Source: Kytococcus sedentarius DSM 20547
GTDB lineage: Bacteria > Actinomycetota > Actinomycetes > Actinomycetales > Dermatophilaceae
NCBI RefSeq assembly: GCF_000023925.1
Contig: NC_013169.1
Location: forward strand, 2,480,001-2,544,000
Direction: 5' to 3'
Length of the DNA stretch: 64,000 bases
Shown here: piece after piece, positions 9,171-17,342 of the stretch
How positions within the stretch are numbered: the stretch's first letter is position 1
Layout: every line of letters starts with the position of its first letter
Notes under the pieces: model-generated
Seen by the model: only the letters and a program-made list of their open reading frames with translations
Told to the model about the DNA's origin: nothing
Databases searched by the model: none
Program-made: the position numbers and the translations under genes

Positions 9171-9767
9171 ATGGTCAACCCCCGCGTCATCCGCAATGCC
9201 ATCAAGTACGGGCCCGTGATCGCCGGGGCCGCCAAGAAGTACGGGCCCAGCCTGGTGCAGGAGGCCCGCAAGCACGCGCCGGCCGTGGTCGACGAGGTCG
9301 AGCGCCGGACGGGGCGCCGGGTGCCCGGCGCCCAGGGCGGGCGCACCGCAGACATGGCCGACGCCACCCCTCGCCAGACCGGCAGCTTCGTGGACCACAC
9401 CCCGCTGGGCGGGGCCGCGGCCAAGCGCCGCGCCACCCACCACGCGCGGGCCGTGGTGGACGGCTCCATGCTGCAGACCTTCATCCACTCGCGACCGGTC
9501 TGGGTGGTGTTCTCCGGCGACACCCCAGTGGGCACGCACCCGCACGTCGACACCCCCTTCAGCGAACTGCTGCGCCACGCCGACCTGGACGCCCGCATCC
9601 GCCCTCGCAAGCCCGGTCAGCCCAGCCGGCCGGGACGGCCCACCGCTCCCCAGCCCGATGGGGGCGCGCAGCCGGGCGAACCGGGGTCCGGCACCGTCGG
9701 CGGCTCCACCCCAGGCGATGCCCCCGATGATGACGAGCCGCTGACGGGCACCGTCCACCACCCCTGA
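9171..9767 (+). CDS. Conserved hypothetical protein
   Basis: I do not recognise this 198-residue protein. Residues 1-45 are basic and contain a repeated KYGP motif (IKYGPVIAG, KKYGPSLVQ). Residues about 80-140 are a compact region (SMLQTFIHSRPVWVVFSGDTPV) that looks folded. The last 60 are a low-complexity Pro/Gly/Asp tail. There is no signal peptide or membrane helix. A ribosome binding site (GAGGA) precedes the ATG at 9171. Codon use is like the neighbours. It stands alone between pdxH (divergent) and aminopeptidase N (same strand, 64 bases on). Confidence 0.7.
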   Translation: MVNPRVIRNAIKYGPVIAGAAKKYGPSLVQEARKHAPAVVDEVERRTGRRVPGAQGGRTADMADATPRQTGSFVDHTPLGGAAAKRRATHHARAVVDGSMLQTFIHSRPVWVVFSGDTPVGTHPHVDTPFSELLRHADLDARIRPRKPGQPSRPGRPTAPQPDGGAQPGEPGSGTVGGSTPGDAPDDDEPLTGTVHHP

Positions 9768-9831
9768 CCGGCGACTCCGGCTCGTCCACACCCAGCCACA
9801 GGGTCGACGTTTCCTGCGCCACGGGGTCTGT

Positions 9832-12522
9832 TTGACTGACCCCGTGACCCACGCACCCACCGCACCGCACTCCTCCCGCAACCTCTCGCGCACCGAGGCC
9901 GCCGCCCGGTCGGCGATGATCAGCGACCTGAGCTACCGCATCGAGGTCGACGTCCGCAGCGCGCCCGACGCCGACTGCGAGACCTTCGGCACCACCACCA
10001 CGCTGGACTTCACCTCCACCGGTGGCTCCACCTTCCTCGACTTCCTCGGCGGGGTCGATGCGGTGAGCCTGGACGGGGCGCCGCTGGTCCCCGAGGAGGT
10101 GTTCGACGGTGCGCGCATCAGCCTGCCCGAGCTCTCCGCCGGCCAGCACCGGGTCGTCGTGGAGGGTCGGGGCACCTACGGCCGCACGGGCCAGGGCCTG
10201 CACCGCTTCATCGACCCGGCCGACGGCAAGGTCTACCTCTACACGCACTTCGAGCCCGCGGACTGCCGCCGCCTCTACACCACCTTCGAGCAGCCCGACC
10301 TGAAGGCCCCGTTCACCTGGGTGATCACGGCCCCCACCGACTGGGTGGTGCGCTGCAACAGCGAGGACCCGACCTCCGAGCCCGTCGAGGGCGGCATCGT
10401 CGCCGGCGCCGAGGTGCCCGCCGGGACCCGCCACAGCTTCGCCCCCACTCTGCCGATGTCCACGTACATCACCGCCATGTGCGCCGGCGACTACCACCGC
10501 GTGGAGCGCACCTGGACGGGCACCGCCGCCGATGGCACCGCGCTCGAGGTGCCGGTCGGCCTGCTCTGCCGCCAGAGCCTGGTGGAGCACTTCGACGCGG
10601 AGGAGATCTTCGAGATCACCTTCGCCGGGTTGGACTTCTTCCACCGCACCTTCGGCGTGGCCTACCCGTGGGGCACCTACGACCAGGTGTTCGTACCCGA
10701 GTACAACCTCGGCGCCATGGAGAACCCGGGCTGTGTGACCTTCACCGAGGGCTACGTCTTCCGCTCCACCCCGACGCGCTCGCAGCGCGCCACCCGCGCG
10801 AACACGATCCTGCACGAGATGGCGCACATGTGGTTCGGGGACCTGGTGACCATGGAGTGGTGGAACGACCTGTGGCTCAAGGAGTCCTTCGCCGAGCTGC
10901 TGGGCACGCAGGGCAGTGCGGACTCCACCGGGTACACCGACGCCTGGGTGGCCTTCTCCACGGCCCGCAAGCTCTGGGCGTACCACGTGGACCAGATGCC
11001 CTCCACGCACCCGGTGGTCGCGGAGATCGAGGACCTCGAGGCCGCCCGCCAGAACTTCGACGGCATCACCTACGCCAAGGGCGCGGCGCTGCTGCAGAAC
11101 CTCATGAACTATGTGGGGCCCGAGCAGTTCTTCGCCGGCTCCACGGCGTACTTCGAGAAGCACGCCTACGGCAACACCACGCTGCCGGACCTGCTGGCCG
11201 CCCTGGAGGGGGCCTCCGGCCGCGACCTGGACGCCTGGGTGGGCCCGTGGCTGCGCACCGCCGGCGTCTCCACCCTGGGCCTGGAGCTCATGACCTCCGA
11301 TGCGGGCAGCGACGCGTCCGCCGGGGCCGTCACCGCCGCGCGCCTGACCCAGGCGTGCACCGACCCGGTGACCGGTCAGGAGGTGATGCGCCCGCACCGC
11401 CTGGCCGTGGGCACCTACGACCTCGTGGACGGCCGCCTGCAGCGCACGCGCCGCGCCGAGCTCGACCTGGCCGCCGCGTCGGTGGACCTCGCCGAGGTGG
11501 AGGGCCTGGCCGACCTGGTCGGGTCCCCGCAGCCCGACCTGGTGCTGCTCAACGACGGCGACCTGACCTACGCCAAGCTCGCCCTGGACGAGCGCAGCAT
11601 GGGCACGCTGGTGGAGTACCTGGGCACGCTGGAGGAGGACACCTCCCGCACCGCGGCCTGGTGGGCCCTGTGGGACGCCACCCGCGACGGCCGGCTGCAC
11701 GCTGCGCACTACGTGCGAGCTGCCATCGCCGGGCTGGCCAACGAGCAGCACGGCGGCATGCTGGGCGCCGTGGCCGGCAACGCGCGCACCGCGATCGAGA
11801 AGTACCTGCCCGCCGAGCAGCGGGACGCCTGGCGCGCCGCCTGGGCCGAGACCTGCCTGGCCAACCTGCGCTCGGCCGAGCCGGGCTCCGACGCCCAGCT
11901 GGTGTGGCAGCGAGCCTTCGGGGCTGCGGCGGCGACGCACCCCGCATCGGCGCCGGTGGCCCGCGGGTTCCTCGACGGGAGCGAGCAGGTGGAGGGCATC
12001 GCCTGGGAGGCCGACCGTCGCTGGGACCTGTGGAAGGCCCTGGCCGCCACCGGGGAGGCGACCCGCGAGGAGCTGGACGCCGAGCTCGAGGCCGACCGCA
12101 ACAACTCGACGATCACCCACCACCTGGAGGCCGTCTCGTCGCTTCCCAGTGAGGACGCCCGCCGCGAGGCCTGGGAGAAGCTGCTGACCCCGCTGTCGCT
12201 GACGAACGACCACGTCTCGGCCACCATCAGCGGCATCCGTCAGCCGCTGCGCTCCGAGGAGCTGGGCTGGCTGCGCGAGGAGTACTTCGGCCGCCTCGAG
12301 GAGATCTGGGCGCAGCACGGCATGGAGATCGCCGAGCGGATCGTGCCGGGCATGTTCCCGGCCGACGACCGGACCGACGAGGCGACCGGCCAGTGGCTCG
12401 AGGCCCACCCGCAGGCACCGGCGGCGCTGCGCCGCATCGTGGTCGACCGCTGGGACGACCTGCGTCGCGCCGAGACGGCCCAGGGGCTCGCCCGCCGCGA
12501 GGGCACGGTGGACCGCGCCTGA
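9832..12522 (+). CDS. pepN: Aminopeptidase N, M1 zinc metallopeptidase
   Basis: An 896-residue M1 metallopeptidase, full length for actinobacterial PepN. The substrate-recognition motif GAMEN is at residues 294-298. The zinc site HEMAH is at 328-332, followed by WFGDLVTMEWWNDLWLKESFAE, which supplies the third ligand Glu. The C-terminal ERAP1-like helical domain covers roughly residues 520-890. It releases N-terminal residues from peptides in the cytosol. The start is uncertain: TTG at 9832 has a weak GGGGT four bases upstream, while GTG at 9844 is a reasonable alternative that trims four residues. It is monocistronic; the long opposite-strand frame across it is a GC artefact. Confidence 0.92.
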   Translation: MTDPVTHAPTAPHSSRNLSRTEAAARSAMISDLSYRIEVDVRSAPDADCETFGTTTTLDFTSTGGSTFLDFLGGVDAVSLDGAPLVPEEVFDGARISLPELSAGQHRVVVEGRGTYGRTGQGLHRFIDPADGKVYLYTHFEPADCRRLYTTFEQPDLKAPFTWVITAPTDWVVRCNSEDPTSEPVEGGIVAGAEVPAGTRHSFAPTLPMSTYITAMCAGDYHRVERTWTGTAADGTALEVPVGLLCRQSLVEHFDAEEIFEITFAGLDFFHRTFGVAYPWGTYDQVFVPEYNLGAMENPGCVTFTEGYVFRSTPTRSQRATRANTILHEMAHMWFGDLVTMEWWNDLWLKESFAELLGTQGSADSTGYTDAWVAFSTARKLWAYHVDQMPSTHPVVAEIEDLEAARQNFDGITYAKGAALLQNLMNYVGPEQFFAGSTAYFEKHAYGNTTLPDLLAALEGASGRDLDAWVGPWLRTAGVSTLGLELMTSDAGSDASAGAVTAARLTQACTDPVTGQEVMRPHRLAVGTYDLVDGRLQRTRRAELDLAAASVDLAEVEGLADLVGSPQPDLVLLNDGDLTYAKLALDERSMGTLVEYLGTLEEDTSRTAAWWALWDATRDGRLHAAHYVRAAIAGLANEQHGGMLGAVAGNARTAIEKYLPAEQRDAWRAAWAETCLANLRSAEPGSDAQLVWQRAFGAAAATHPASAPVARGFLDGSEQVEGIAWEADRRWDLWKALAATGEATREELDAELEADRNNSTITHHLEAVSSLPSEDARREAWEKLLTPLSLTNDHVSATISGIRQPLRSEELGWLREEYFGRLEEIWAQHGMEIAERIVPGMFPADDRTDEATGQWLEAHPQAPAALRRIVVDRWDDLRRAETAQGLARREGTVDRA

Positions 12523-12658
12523 ACCCCTGCGCCGGAACCGATCCGGCGACCCGGCCCCGGTGCCCCTTTCCTCACGGTTTCCTCACGAAGCCGCCGGGGG
12601 CTTGGCACCGGGGCCGTTCCGCGCCATGGTGGAGGGACACACCACCGGGAGGGTCACC

Positions 12659-13123
12659 ATGACGAATACACGCACCGCTGCCCACATCCTGACCGTCGGG
12701 CTGCTGCTGGGTGGCTTGACGGCCTGCACCGGGGAATCCGACGAGGACCCCTCGGAGAGCACGAGTTCGCCGACGAGCGAGACCAGCTCCGACGCGCCCA
12801 GCGAGAGCGGGTCCGACGACGAGAGCGAGGCGCCCAGCGAGAGCGGGTCCGACGACGAGTCCGAGTCGGGCTCGGACGACCCCAGCGAGCCGCCGGCCGA
12901 GACGGACGCCTCCAGCGACGGCGACCAGTCACCCTCCCCGAGCGACAGCCCCACCAGCGACCCGGACCCGACCGACACCGAGCCCAGCGACGACCCGAGC
13001 GAGTCCGAGGCGCCGAGCCCGTCTCCGAGCGGCCGGACGGTCCCCTCGGAGAGCATCACCCCGCTCCCGAGCCCGCCCCCCGGCTCGACCCCATCCTCGG
13101 CGGACCTCACCACCGCCACCTGA
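12659..13123 (+). CDS. Ser/Asp/Glu-rich lipoprotein
   Basis: A 154-residue secreted lipoprotein. The signal peptide ends in a lipobox, LLLGGLTAC, and nearly everything after the Cys is Ser, Asp, Glu, Pro and Thr. The mature part therefore looks like an unstructured acidic stalk without a recognisable domain. The GGGAGGG ribosome binding site five bases before the ATG at 12659 fixes the start within a longer open frame. A 36-base unit is duplicated inside the gene (separate entry), and the length probably varies between strains. Two other Ser/Asp-rich lipoproteins lie at 30667 and 31451; unlike those, this one has no C-terminal folded domain. Confidence 0.8.
   Translation: MTNTRTAAHILTVGLLLGGLTACTGESDEDPSESTSSPTSETSSDAPSESGSDDESEAPSESGSDDESESGSDDPSEPPAETDASSDGDQSPSPSDSPTSDPDPTDTEPSDDPSESEAPSPSPSGRTVPSESITPLPSPPPGSTPSSADLTTAT
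12794..12859 (+). repeat. 36-bp tandem repeat in lipoprotein gene
   Basis: A unit beginning at 12794 recurs at 12830. The first 30 bases of the two copies are identical, encoding APSESGSDDE twice, and the next six differ slightly. In-frame (12 codons), so slippage would only change the stalk length. Confidence 0.85.
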
Positions 13124-13132
13124 GGCACCCAC

Positions 13133-13176
13133 AAAAAACGACCGGGCGGCCCACCACACGGTGGGCCGCCCGGTCG
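13133..13176 (-). terminator. Rho-independent terminator, shared by convergent genes
   Basis: A perfect 17-bp stem (13139-13155 with 13160-13176) has a four-base loop. On the minus strand it is followed directly by six T (A-run at 13133-13138), giving a classical intrinsic terminator for the permease operon. The stem alone may also stop the rightward lipoprotein transcript. Confidence 0.9.
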
Positions 13177-13190
13177 TCGGTTGACAGCGG

Positions 13191-13277
13191 TCAGCTGAAC
13201 AGCGCTGCCACCACCGGGCCCAGGATCAGGGCCACGAGGGTCACGATCACGATGATGCGTCGGGTCTGTGCGCTCAT
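13191..13277 (-). CDS. 28-residue single-pass membrane peptide
   Basis: A small gene too short for routine callers. Its ATG overlaps the stop of the purine permease gene by one base (TGATG), and the operon terminator follows 15 bases after its stop, so it is the last cistron. The peptide has a basic N-terminus (MSAQTRR), then about 20 uninterrupted hydrophobic residues (IIVIVTLVALILG and on to VVAALFS), a single transmembrane helix with its N-terminus inside. I do not know the family. The tight coupling suggests a small partner or regulator of the permease, but this is inference. Confidence 0.7.
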   Translation of the reverse strand: MSAQTRRIIVIVTLVALILGPVVAALFS

Positions 13278-14731
13278 CACACTCCTGCCAGGTCGCGGAT
13301 GGGGTCGATGCCGAAGTAGGCCAGGAACATGGCGGCGATGATCCACATCAACGGGTGGAGATCACGCGCCCGGCCCTGCGCCACCTGCAGCACCACGTAG
13401 GTCACGAAGCCGGCACCAATGCCGGCGGTGATGGAGTAGGTGAAGGGCATCAGCACGATGGTGAGGAAGGCCGGGACGGCGATGTCCAGGCGGTCCCACT
13501 CGATGCCTGTGACCTGCTGCATCATCAGGAAGCCGACGACCACCAGCGCGGGCGTGGCGGCCTCGTAGGGCACCACGGACACCAACGGGGAGAGGAAGGT
13601 CGCCAGCAGGAACAGGATGCCGGTCACGACGCTGGCCAAGCCGGTCCGAGCACCTTCACCGACGCCGGAGGCGGACTCGATGAAGGACGTGTTCGACGAG
13701 ACCGCGCCGGCACCACCGGCGGCGGCGGCCAGGGAGTCGACCACCAGGATGCGCTGCGCCCGGGGCGGGTTGCCCTCCTCGTCCAGCAGACCGGCCTCGG
13801 CACCCACGGCGACCATCGTGCCCATCGTGTCGAAGAAGTCGGCCAGCAGCAGCGTGAAGACCAGCAGGCTGGCACCCACGATGCCGATGGAGCTGAACGA
13901 ACCCAGCAGGTTGAACTGGCCGAGCAGTCCGAAGTCGGGCACCTCGACCCACTGGGTGGGGATGGCCGGCACGTTGAGGCCCCAGCCGGTGGGGTTCACG
14001 ACCTCACCGGAGGCGTCGGTCTGCGAACCGATGCCGATGATGCGCTCCAGCACCACAGCCAGCACGGTGGAGCCGAGGATGCCGTAGAGGATCGCGCCAC
14101 GGACCTTGGCCACCATCATCACGACGATGGCGAGCAGGCCGAGGACGAAGACCAGGGTGGGCCAGCCGGAGAGGAAGCCCCCGACGCCCATCTCGACCGG
14201 CACCGGGCCGCCGGCGGGCTTGCGGACGATCCCCGCATCGACCAGGCCGACGAAGGCGATGAACAGGCCGATGCCGACGCTGATGGCGATCTTGAGCTGG
14301 GCGGGGATGGCGTGGAAGACCGCCTGCCGGAAGCCGGTGAGCACCAGCAGCAGGATGATCAGGCCCTCCATCACCACCAGACCCATGGCGTCGGCCCAGG
14401 TGACGTTCGGGAGGCTGGCGACGCCGAAGGCGACGAACGCGTTGAGGCCCAGCCCCGTCGCCAGTGCGATGGGGTAGTTCGCCACCACGCCCATGAGGAT
14501 GGTCATGACGCCGGCCACCAGCGCCGTGGCCGCGGCCACCATCGCGATGTTGGGGCTGTCGCCGCCACCGAGGAAGTTGCCGGTGCCGTCGGCGACGGTG
14601 CCGATCATCAGCGGGTTGAGCACGATGATGTAGGCCATCGTGAAGAAGGTGACGACACCGCCGCGGACCTCGCGGACGACGGTGGTCTCGCGCCCCTCGA
14701 GGTCGAACCACCGGTTGAGCACCGCGTTCAC
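13277..14731 (-). CDS. NCS2-family purine permease (AzgA/PbuG-like)
   Basis: A 484-residue, multi-pass membrane protein of the AzgA-like branch of the nucleobase-cation symporter-2 family. It has the N-terminal RGGVVTFFTMAYIIVLNP motif, NYPIALATGLGLNAF in the substrate site, and SFIESASGVGEGARTGL, all typical of hypoxanthine/guanine/adenine permeases. It should import purine bases with protons. The GTG start overlaps the upstream DUF3027 gene by four bases. It belongs to a leftward operon: cold-shock protein, DUF3027, permease, 28-residue membrane peptide, terminator. Confidence 0.9.
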   Translation of the reverse strand: MNAVLNRWFDLEGRETTVVREVRGGVVTFFTMAYIIVLNPLMIGTVADGTGNFLGGGDSPNIAMVAAATALVAGVMTILMGVVANYPIALATGLGLNAFVAFGVASLPNVTWADAMGLVVMEGLIILLLVLTGFRQAVFHAIPAQLKIAISVGIGLFIAFVGLVDAGIVRKPAGGPVPVEMGVGGFLSGWPTLVFVLGLLAIVVMMVAKVRGAILYGILGSTVLAVVLERIIGIGSQTDASGEVVNPTGWGLNVPAIPTQWVEVPDFGLLGQFNLLGSFSSIGIVGASLLVFTLLLADFFDTMGTMVAVGAEAGLLDEEGNPPRAQRILVVDSLAAAAGGAGAVSSNTSFIESASGVGEGARTGLASVVTGILFLLATFLSPLVSVVPYEAATPALVVVGFLMMQQVTGIEWDRLDIAVPAFLTIVLMPFTYSITAGIGAGFVTYVVLQVAQGRARDLHPLMWIIAAMFLAYFGIDPIRDLAGV

Positions 14732-15450
14732 GCGCGGGACTCCTCGGCCTGGCCGGGCTCGTCGGCGGAGGCGCCCGACGCGCTGGTGGACTCGTCGGTG
14801 CCCTCGCCGGCGAACTCGTCGCGCGCATCCGGCTGGTCGGACGAGTCCGACTCGTCAGAGAGGTCGAGCACGTCCAGGTCGAAGTCGTCGATCAGCGGGG
14901 AGGGCAGGGGTGCCGGCTCCGGCTCGGCCAGCTCGGCGCGCTCCTTGCGCAGGGTCTCGACGGGCACCAGGTACCCGGTGCACTCACAGTTCTCGCACCG
15001 CGCGGCCACCCGCTCGGGCTGCTGTCCGTCGGTCCGCACCGGCAGCGCAGCCGCGGAGACCAGCACCACCTGCGGCTCCTCGGTCTGCGCGTCCGGGGCG
15101 CCGAAGTCCTCCGGGCGCAGCCGGTCGGCCCAGGGCACCCACTCCGGGGCGAGCAGGGCGCCCTCGGCCGGGGCGAGGTGCGTCTCGCACAGGGTGATCC
15201 GCTTGCTGCGGGGCGCCCGGGCGACGGTCACCTCCCAGCGCCAGCCGACGTAGCCGCGCAGCAGGCACTCGAAGTGGTGGGTCACCAGGCGCTCCCCGAC
15301 GCTCACGGCGCCGACGTGCTCGCCGACCGAACCCGCGGCGGCCACACCGAAGAGCCCCTCGCGGGCCGTGCCGACGGCCTCCATCAGGGCGGCGTCCGGG
15401 CGCGGGGCGCGCTGCTTGCTGGGGGTGGTGGGGGTGGTGGGGGTGGTCAT
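14728..15450 (-). CDS. DUF3027 family protein
   Basis: A 240-residue cytoplasmic protein matching the actinobacterial DUF3027 family, recognised from the core FECLLRGYVGWRWEVTVARAP followed by KRITLCETHLAPAEGALLAPEWVPW. Function unknown. A Cys pair in RCENCECTGYLVP (about residue 152) could bind metal. The last 70 residues are acidic and Ser-rich. The N-terminus encodes repeated Thr-Thr-Pro from a short ACCCCCACC DNA repeat. Its ATG shares one base with the cold-shock stop, and it overlaps the permease by four bases. The neighbouring cold-shock gene is its usual companion in actinobacteria as I recall. Confidence 0.85.
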   Translation of the reverse strand: MTTPTTPTTPSKQRAPRPDAALMEAVGTAREGLFGVAAAGSVGEHVGAVSVGERLVTHHFECLLRGYVGWRWEVTVARAPRSKRITLCETHLAPAEGALLAPEWVPWADRLRPEDFGAPDAQTEEPQVVLVSAAALPVRTDGQQPERVAARCENCECTGYLVPVETLRKERAELAEPEPAPLPSPLIDDFDLDVLDLSDESDSSDQPDARDEFAGEGTDESTSASGASADEPGQAEESRA

Positions 15451-15851
15451 CAGCGTCCTGCCTCGAACTGGTCGGCCACGGCCCGCAGGGCCTTGGCGAG
15501 GGTCTGCCCGTGGCGCGCGTCGGGGTAACGCCCCTTGCGCAGCTGGTTGGACGCGTCGTCGAGCAACCGGATGAGGTCCTCCACGACGACGGCCATGTCG
15601 TCCGCGGGCTTGCGGTCACGCAGGGTGCGGCCACGCTGCACTGAGGGGGGCGCGTCGAGCACCTCCACGTGCATGGCCTGGTCGCCCTTACGTCCCTGCA
15701 CGATGCTGTACTCCAGGCGGGTGCCGGGGCGCAACGTGGTCACCCCGGCGGGGAGGGCGCTGGCGCGCAGGAAGACGTCGCTCCCCGCATCGTCGCCGAC
15801 GAAGCCGAAACCCTTGTCGGCGTCGAACCACTTGACCTTGCCGGTGGGCAC
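15450..15851 (-). CDS. Cold-shock domain protein with C-terminal extension
   Basis: A 133-residue protein. Residues 1-65 form a cold-shock RNA/DNA-binding domain with RNP motifs KVKWFDADKGFGFVG and a DVFLRASAL segment. The remaining residues are a helical, charged extension not found in classical 67-residue CspA. The GTG at 15851 is chosen because it gives the canonical MPTGKVKWF start and has AGGAG seven bases upstream, although the frame is open to 15941. First gene of the operon with DUF3027 and the purine permease. It probably acts as an RNA chaperone or post-transcriptional regulator. Confidence 0.88.
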   Translation of the reverse strand: MPTGKVKWFDADKGFGFVGDDAGSDVFLRASALPAGVTTLRPGTRLEYSIVQGRKGDQAMHVEVLDAPPSVQRGRTLRDRKPADDMAVVVEDLIRLLDDASNQLRKGRYPDARHGQTLAKALRAVADQFEAGR

Positions 15852-15964
15852 TGGGAACTCCTGTGTGACGTGGGGGCCGCCCCCACGAGGGGGAACGGCA
15901 GTGATGAGGGAGGCGACGGCGCCGTGCGCACCGTCGCCCACAGGCCCAGTCTACGGGCCCGCCC

Positions 15965-16933
15965 TCAGAGCCGGTGGGCTCCGCCGCGGCCGTCGCCGTC
16001 CTGCGGGGACCCGGAGGGGGCCCGGGTGCCGGCGCCGGGCTCGTGGGTGCCTGGCTCCTGGGTGCTGGGCTCGTGCCCTGGGGCGTACTGCCCGTACTCG
16101 GGAGCCGGGCGGCCCCGGGCCCCGTTCAGCGGGTGCGGGGCACGGGGGTCGTCACCCGTTCCGGCACCCTCGGGGGCCGGCTGGCTGGGCTGGCTGGGCT
16201 GGCCGTACTGACCCGGGGCAGGGGGCTGGCCGTACTGGCCCTGCTGGTCGGCGGGCCCGGAGGGGGGTGCGTACTGGCCGGGCTGGCCGTACTGACCCGG
16301 CTGCCCGTACTGACCCGGCTGGCCATACGGCGCCGCGCCGGGCGGGGGGCCGTACCCACCCGCGACGGCCTGCTGCTCGCGGCTCGTGCGGACGAGCTGG
16401 ACGATGCCCCAGATGATGAGGACCAGACCCAGCAGGAACACGATCAGCGCGAGCGCGAACGCACCCAGGGTCCACCCGATCACGCCCTCCAGGGCGTCCC
16501 CGGGCGCGACGGCCATCACCGACCCGGAACCACACTCCAGGGTGTAGTCACCGGCCTCGGTGGTCTGGAAGAGCCAGAAGTTCTGCGGGGCGCTGGCGCT
16601 CTCCGTGAGCTGCGGATCCAGGGGCACGGCGTTTCCCGCCGGGTCGGTCACCGTGCACTGGTCGGTCTCCAGCGGGTCGGCGTCGGGCCCCATCGCGTAG
16701 AGGACCCGCTCCTCACCGGCCGGCAGGTAGCGAGTGTCGCCGTCCGAGGCGGGGTTGAGCAGTGCGCCGAACAGGTCCCCCATGCCGATCGCCATCGGCA
16801 GCAGGAAGGCCAGCGGCGTTCCCACGAGCAGCGTCAGACCGCCGAAGATCAGGGGCATCAGGCCCTTGCGCTTCGGCTGCTGCTGCGGGTGGTAGGCGTA
16901 CGGGCCCGAGGGGCCCCCCGTCACGTGGCTCAT
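15965..16933 (-). CDS. Membrane protein with Gly-Gln-Tyr-Pro repeats
   Basis: A 322-residue protein of unknown function. It has a short Pro/Gln-rich N-terminus, one transmembrane helix at about 28-50, an outside domain of about 90 residues containing two Cys (QCTV, LECG), and a second helix at about 150-175. A long cytoplasmic tail follows, built of YGQPGQ repeats and then Pro/Gly/Thr-rich sequence. The repeats resemble proline-rich tails of actinobacterial divisome and cell-envelope proteins that recruit partners. The ATG at 16933 follows a TAGAAT box by six bases, so the mRNA is probably leaderless. Confidence 0.72.
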   Translation of the reverse strand: MSHVTGGPSGPYAYHPQQQPKRKGLMPLIFGGLTLLVGTPLAFLLPMAIGMGDLFGALLNPASDGDTRYLPAGEERVLYAMGPDADPLETDQCTVTDPAGNAVPLDPQLTESASAPQNFWLFQTTEAGDYTLECGSGSVMAVAPGDALEGVIGWTLGAFALALIVFLLGLVLIIWGIVQLVRTSREQQAVAGGYGPPPGAAPYGQPGQYGQPGQYGQPGQYAPPSGPADQQGQYGQPPAPGQYGQPSQPSQPAPEGAGTGDDPRAPHPLNGARGRPAPEYGQYAPGHEPSTQEPGTHEPGAGTRAPSGSPQDGDGRGGAHRL

Positions 16934-16939
16934 GGCCGG

Positions 16940-16945
16940 ATTCTA
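16940..16945 (-). promoter_or_regulatory. -10 box of leaderless gene at 16933
   Basis: TAGAAT on the minus strand lies six bases before the ATG at 16933; it is close to the actinobacterial TANNNT consensus. Confidence 0.55.
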
Positions 16946-17043
16946 GTGCCGGCCCGGGGCGCCCCGGGCCGGCAGGGGGTGTGGCACCCTGAACCGCACC
17001 GCCGACCGTCGGCACCATCCCCTGAGCCCTTGGGAGGACGCAC

Positions 17044-17280
17044 ATGCCCACCGTGGTCAAGTTCGTGGTCGCCGTGGCCATCCTCGCCGTGGTGATCACG
17101 CTGATGGGGGTGCTCAACCCGCGCGGTCAGGTGAAGGCCTTCCACCGGTTCACGTTCTGGCGCAAGGCACCCGAGCCCACCCGCCGCGAGTTGATGGTGC
17201 GGGCACTGGTGAACGCGGCGATCCTGGCGGTGCTGGTGCTGTTCATCGCGGTGATGGTCTATGACGTCAGCCTCTGGTGA
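17044..17280 (+). CDS. Small two-helix membrane protein
   Basis: A 78-residue hypothetical protein with hydrophobic segments at about residues 3-23 and 55-76, separated by a basic cytoplasmic loop (RGQVKAFHRFTFWRKAPEPTRRE). GGGAGGA eight bases before the ATG is a good ribosome binding site. Single gene divergent from the repeat-tailed membrane protein and convergent with menC. No family recognised. Confidence 0.72.
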   Translation: MPTVVKFVVAVAILAVVITLMGVLNPRGQVKAFHRFTFWRKAPEPTRRELMVRALVNAAILAVLVLFIAVMVYDVSLW

Positions 17281-17342
17281 CCTGATTCGGTGACCTGACC
17301 GGACGACCCGGACGGACCGGCACGACGACCCGTCTCGTCCGC

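Noticed and set aside
9559-12408. A 949-codon open frame antisense to aminopeptidase N
   Set aside because: Shadow of a high-GC gene: composition is Gly/Ala/Arg/Val-rich without domains, and the plus strand has the complete M1 peptidase.
13268-15253. A 661-codon open frame antisense to the permease and DUF3027 genes
   Set aside because: His/Gln/Asp-rich nonsense composition; the minus strand has recognisable families with coupled starts and a terminator.
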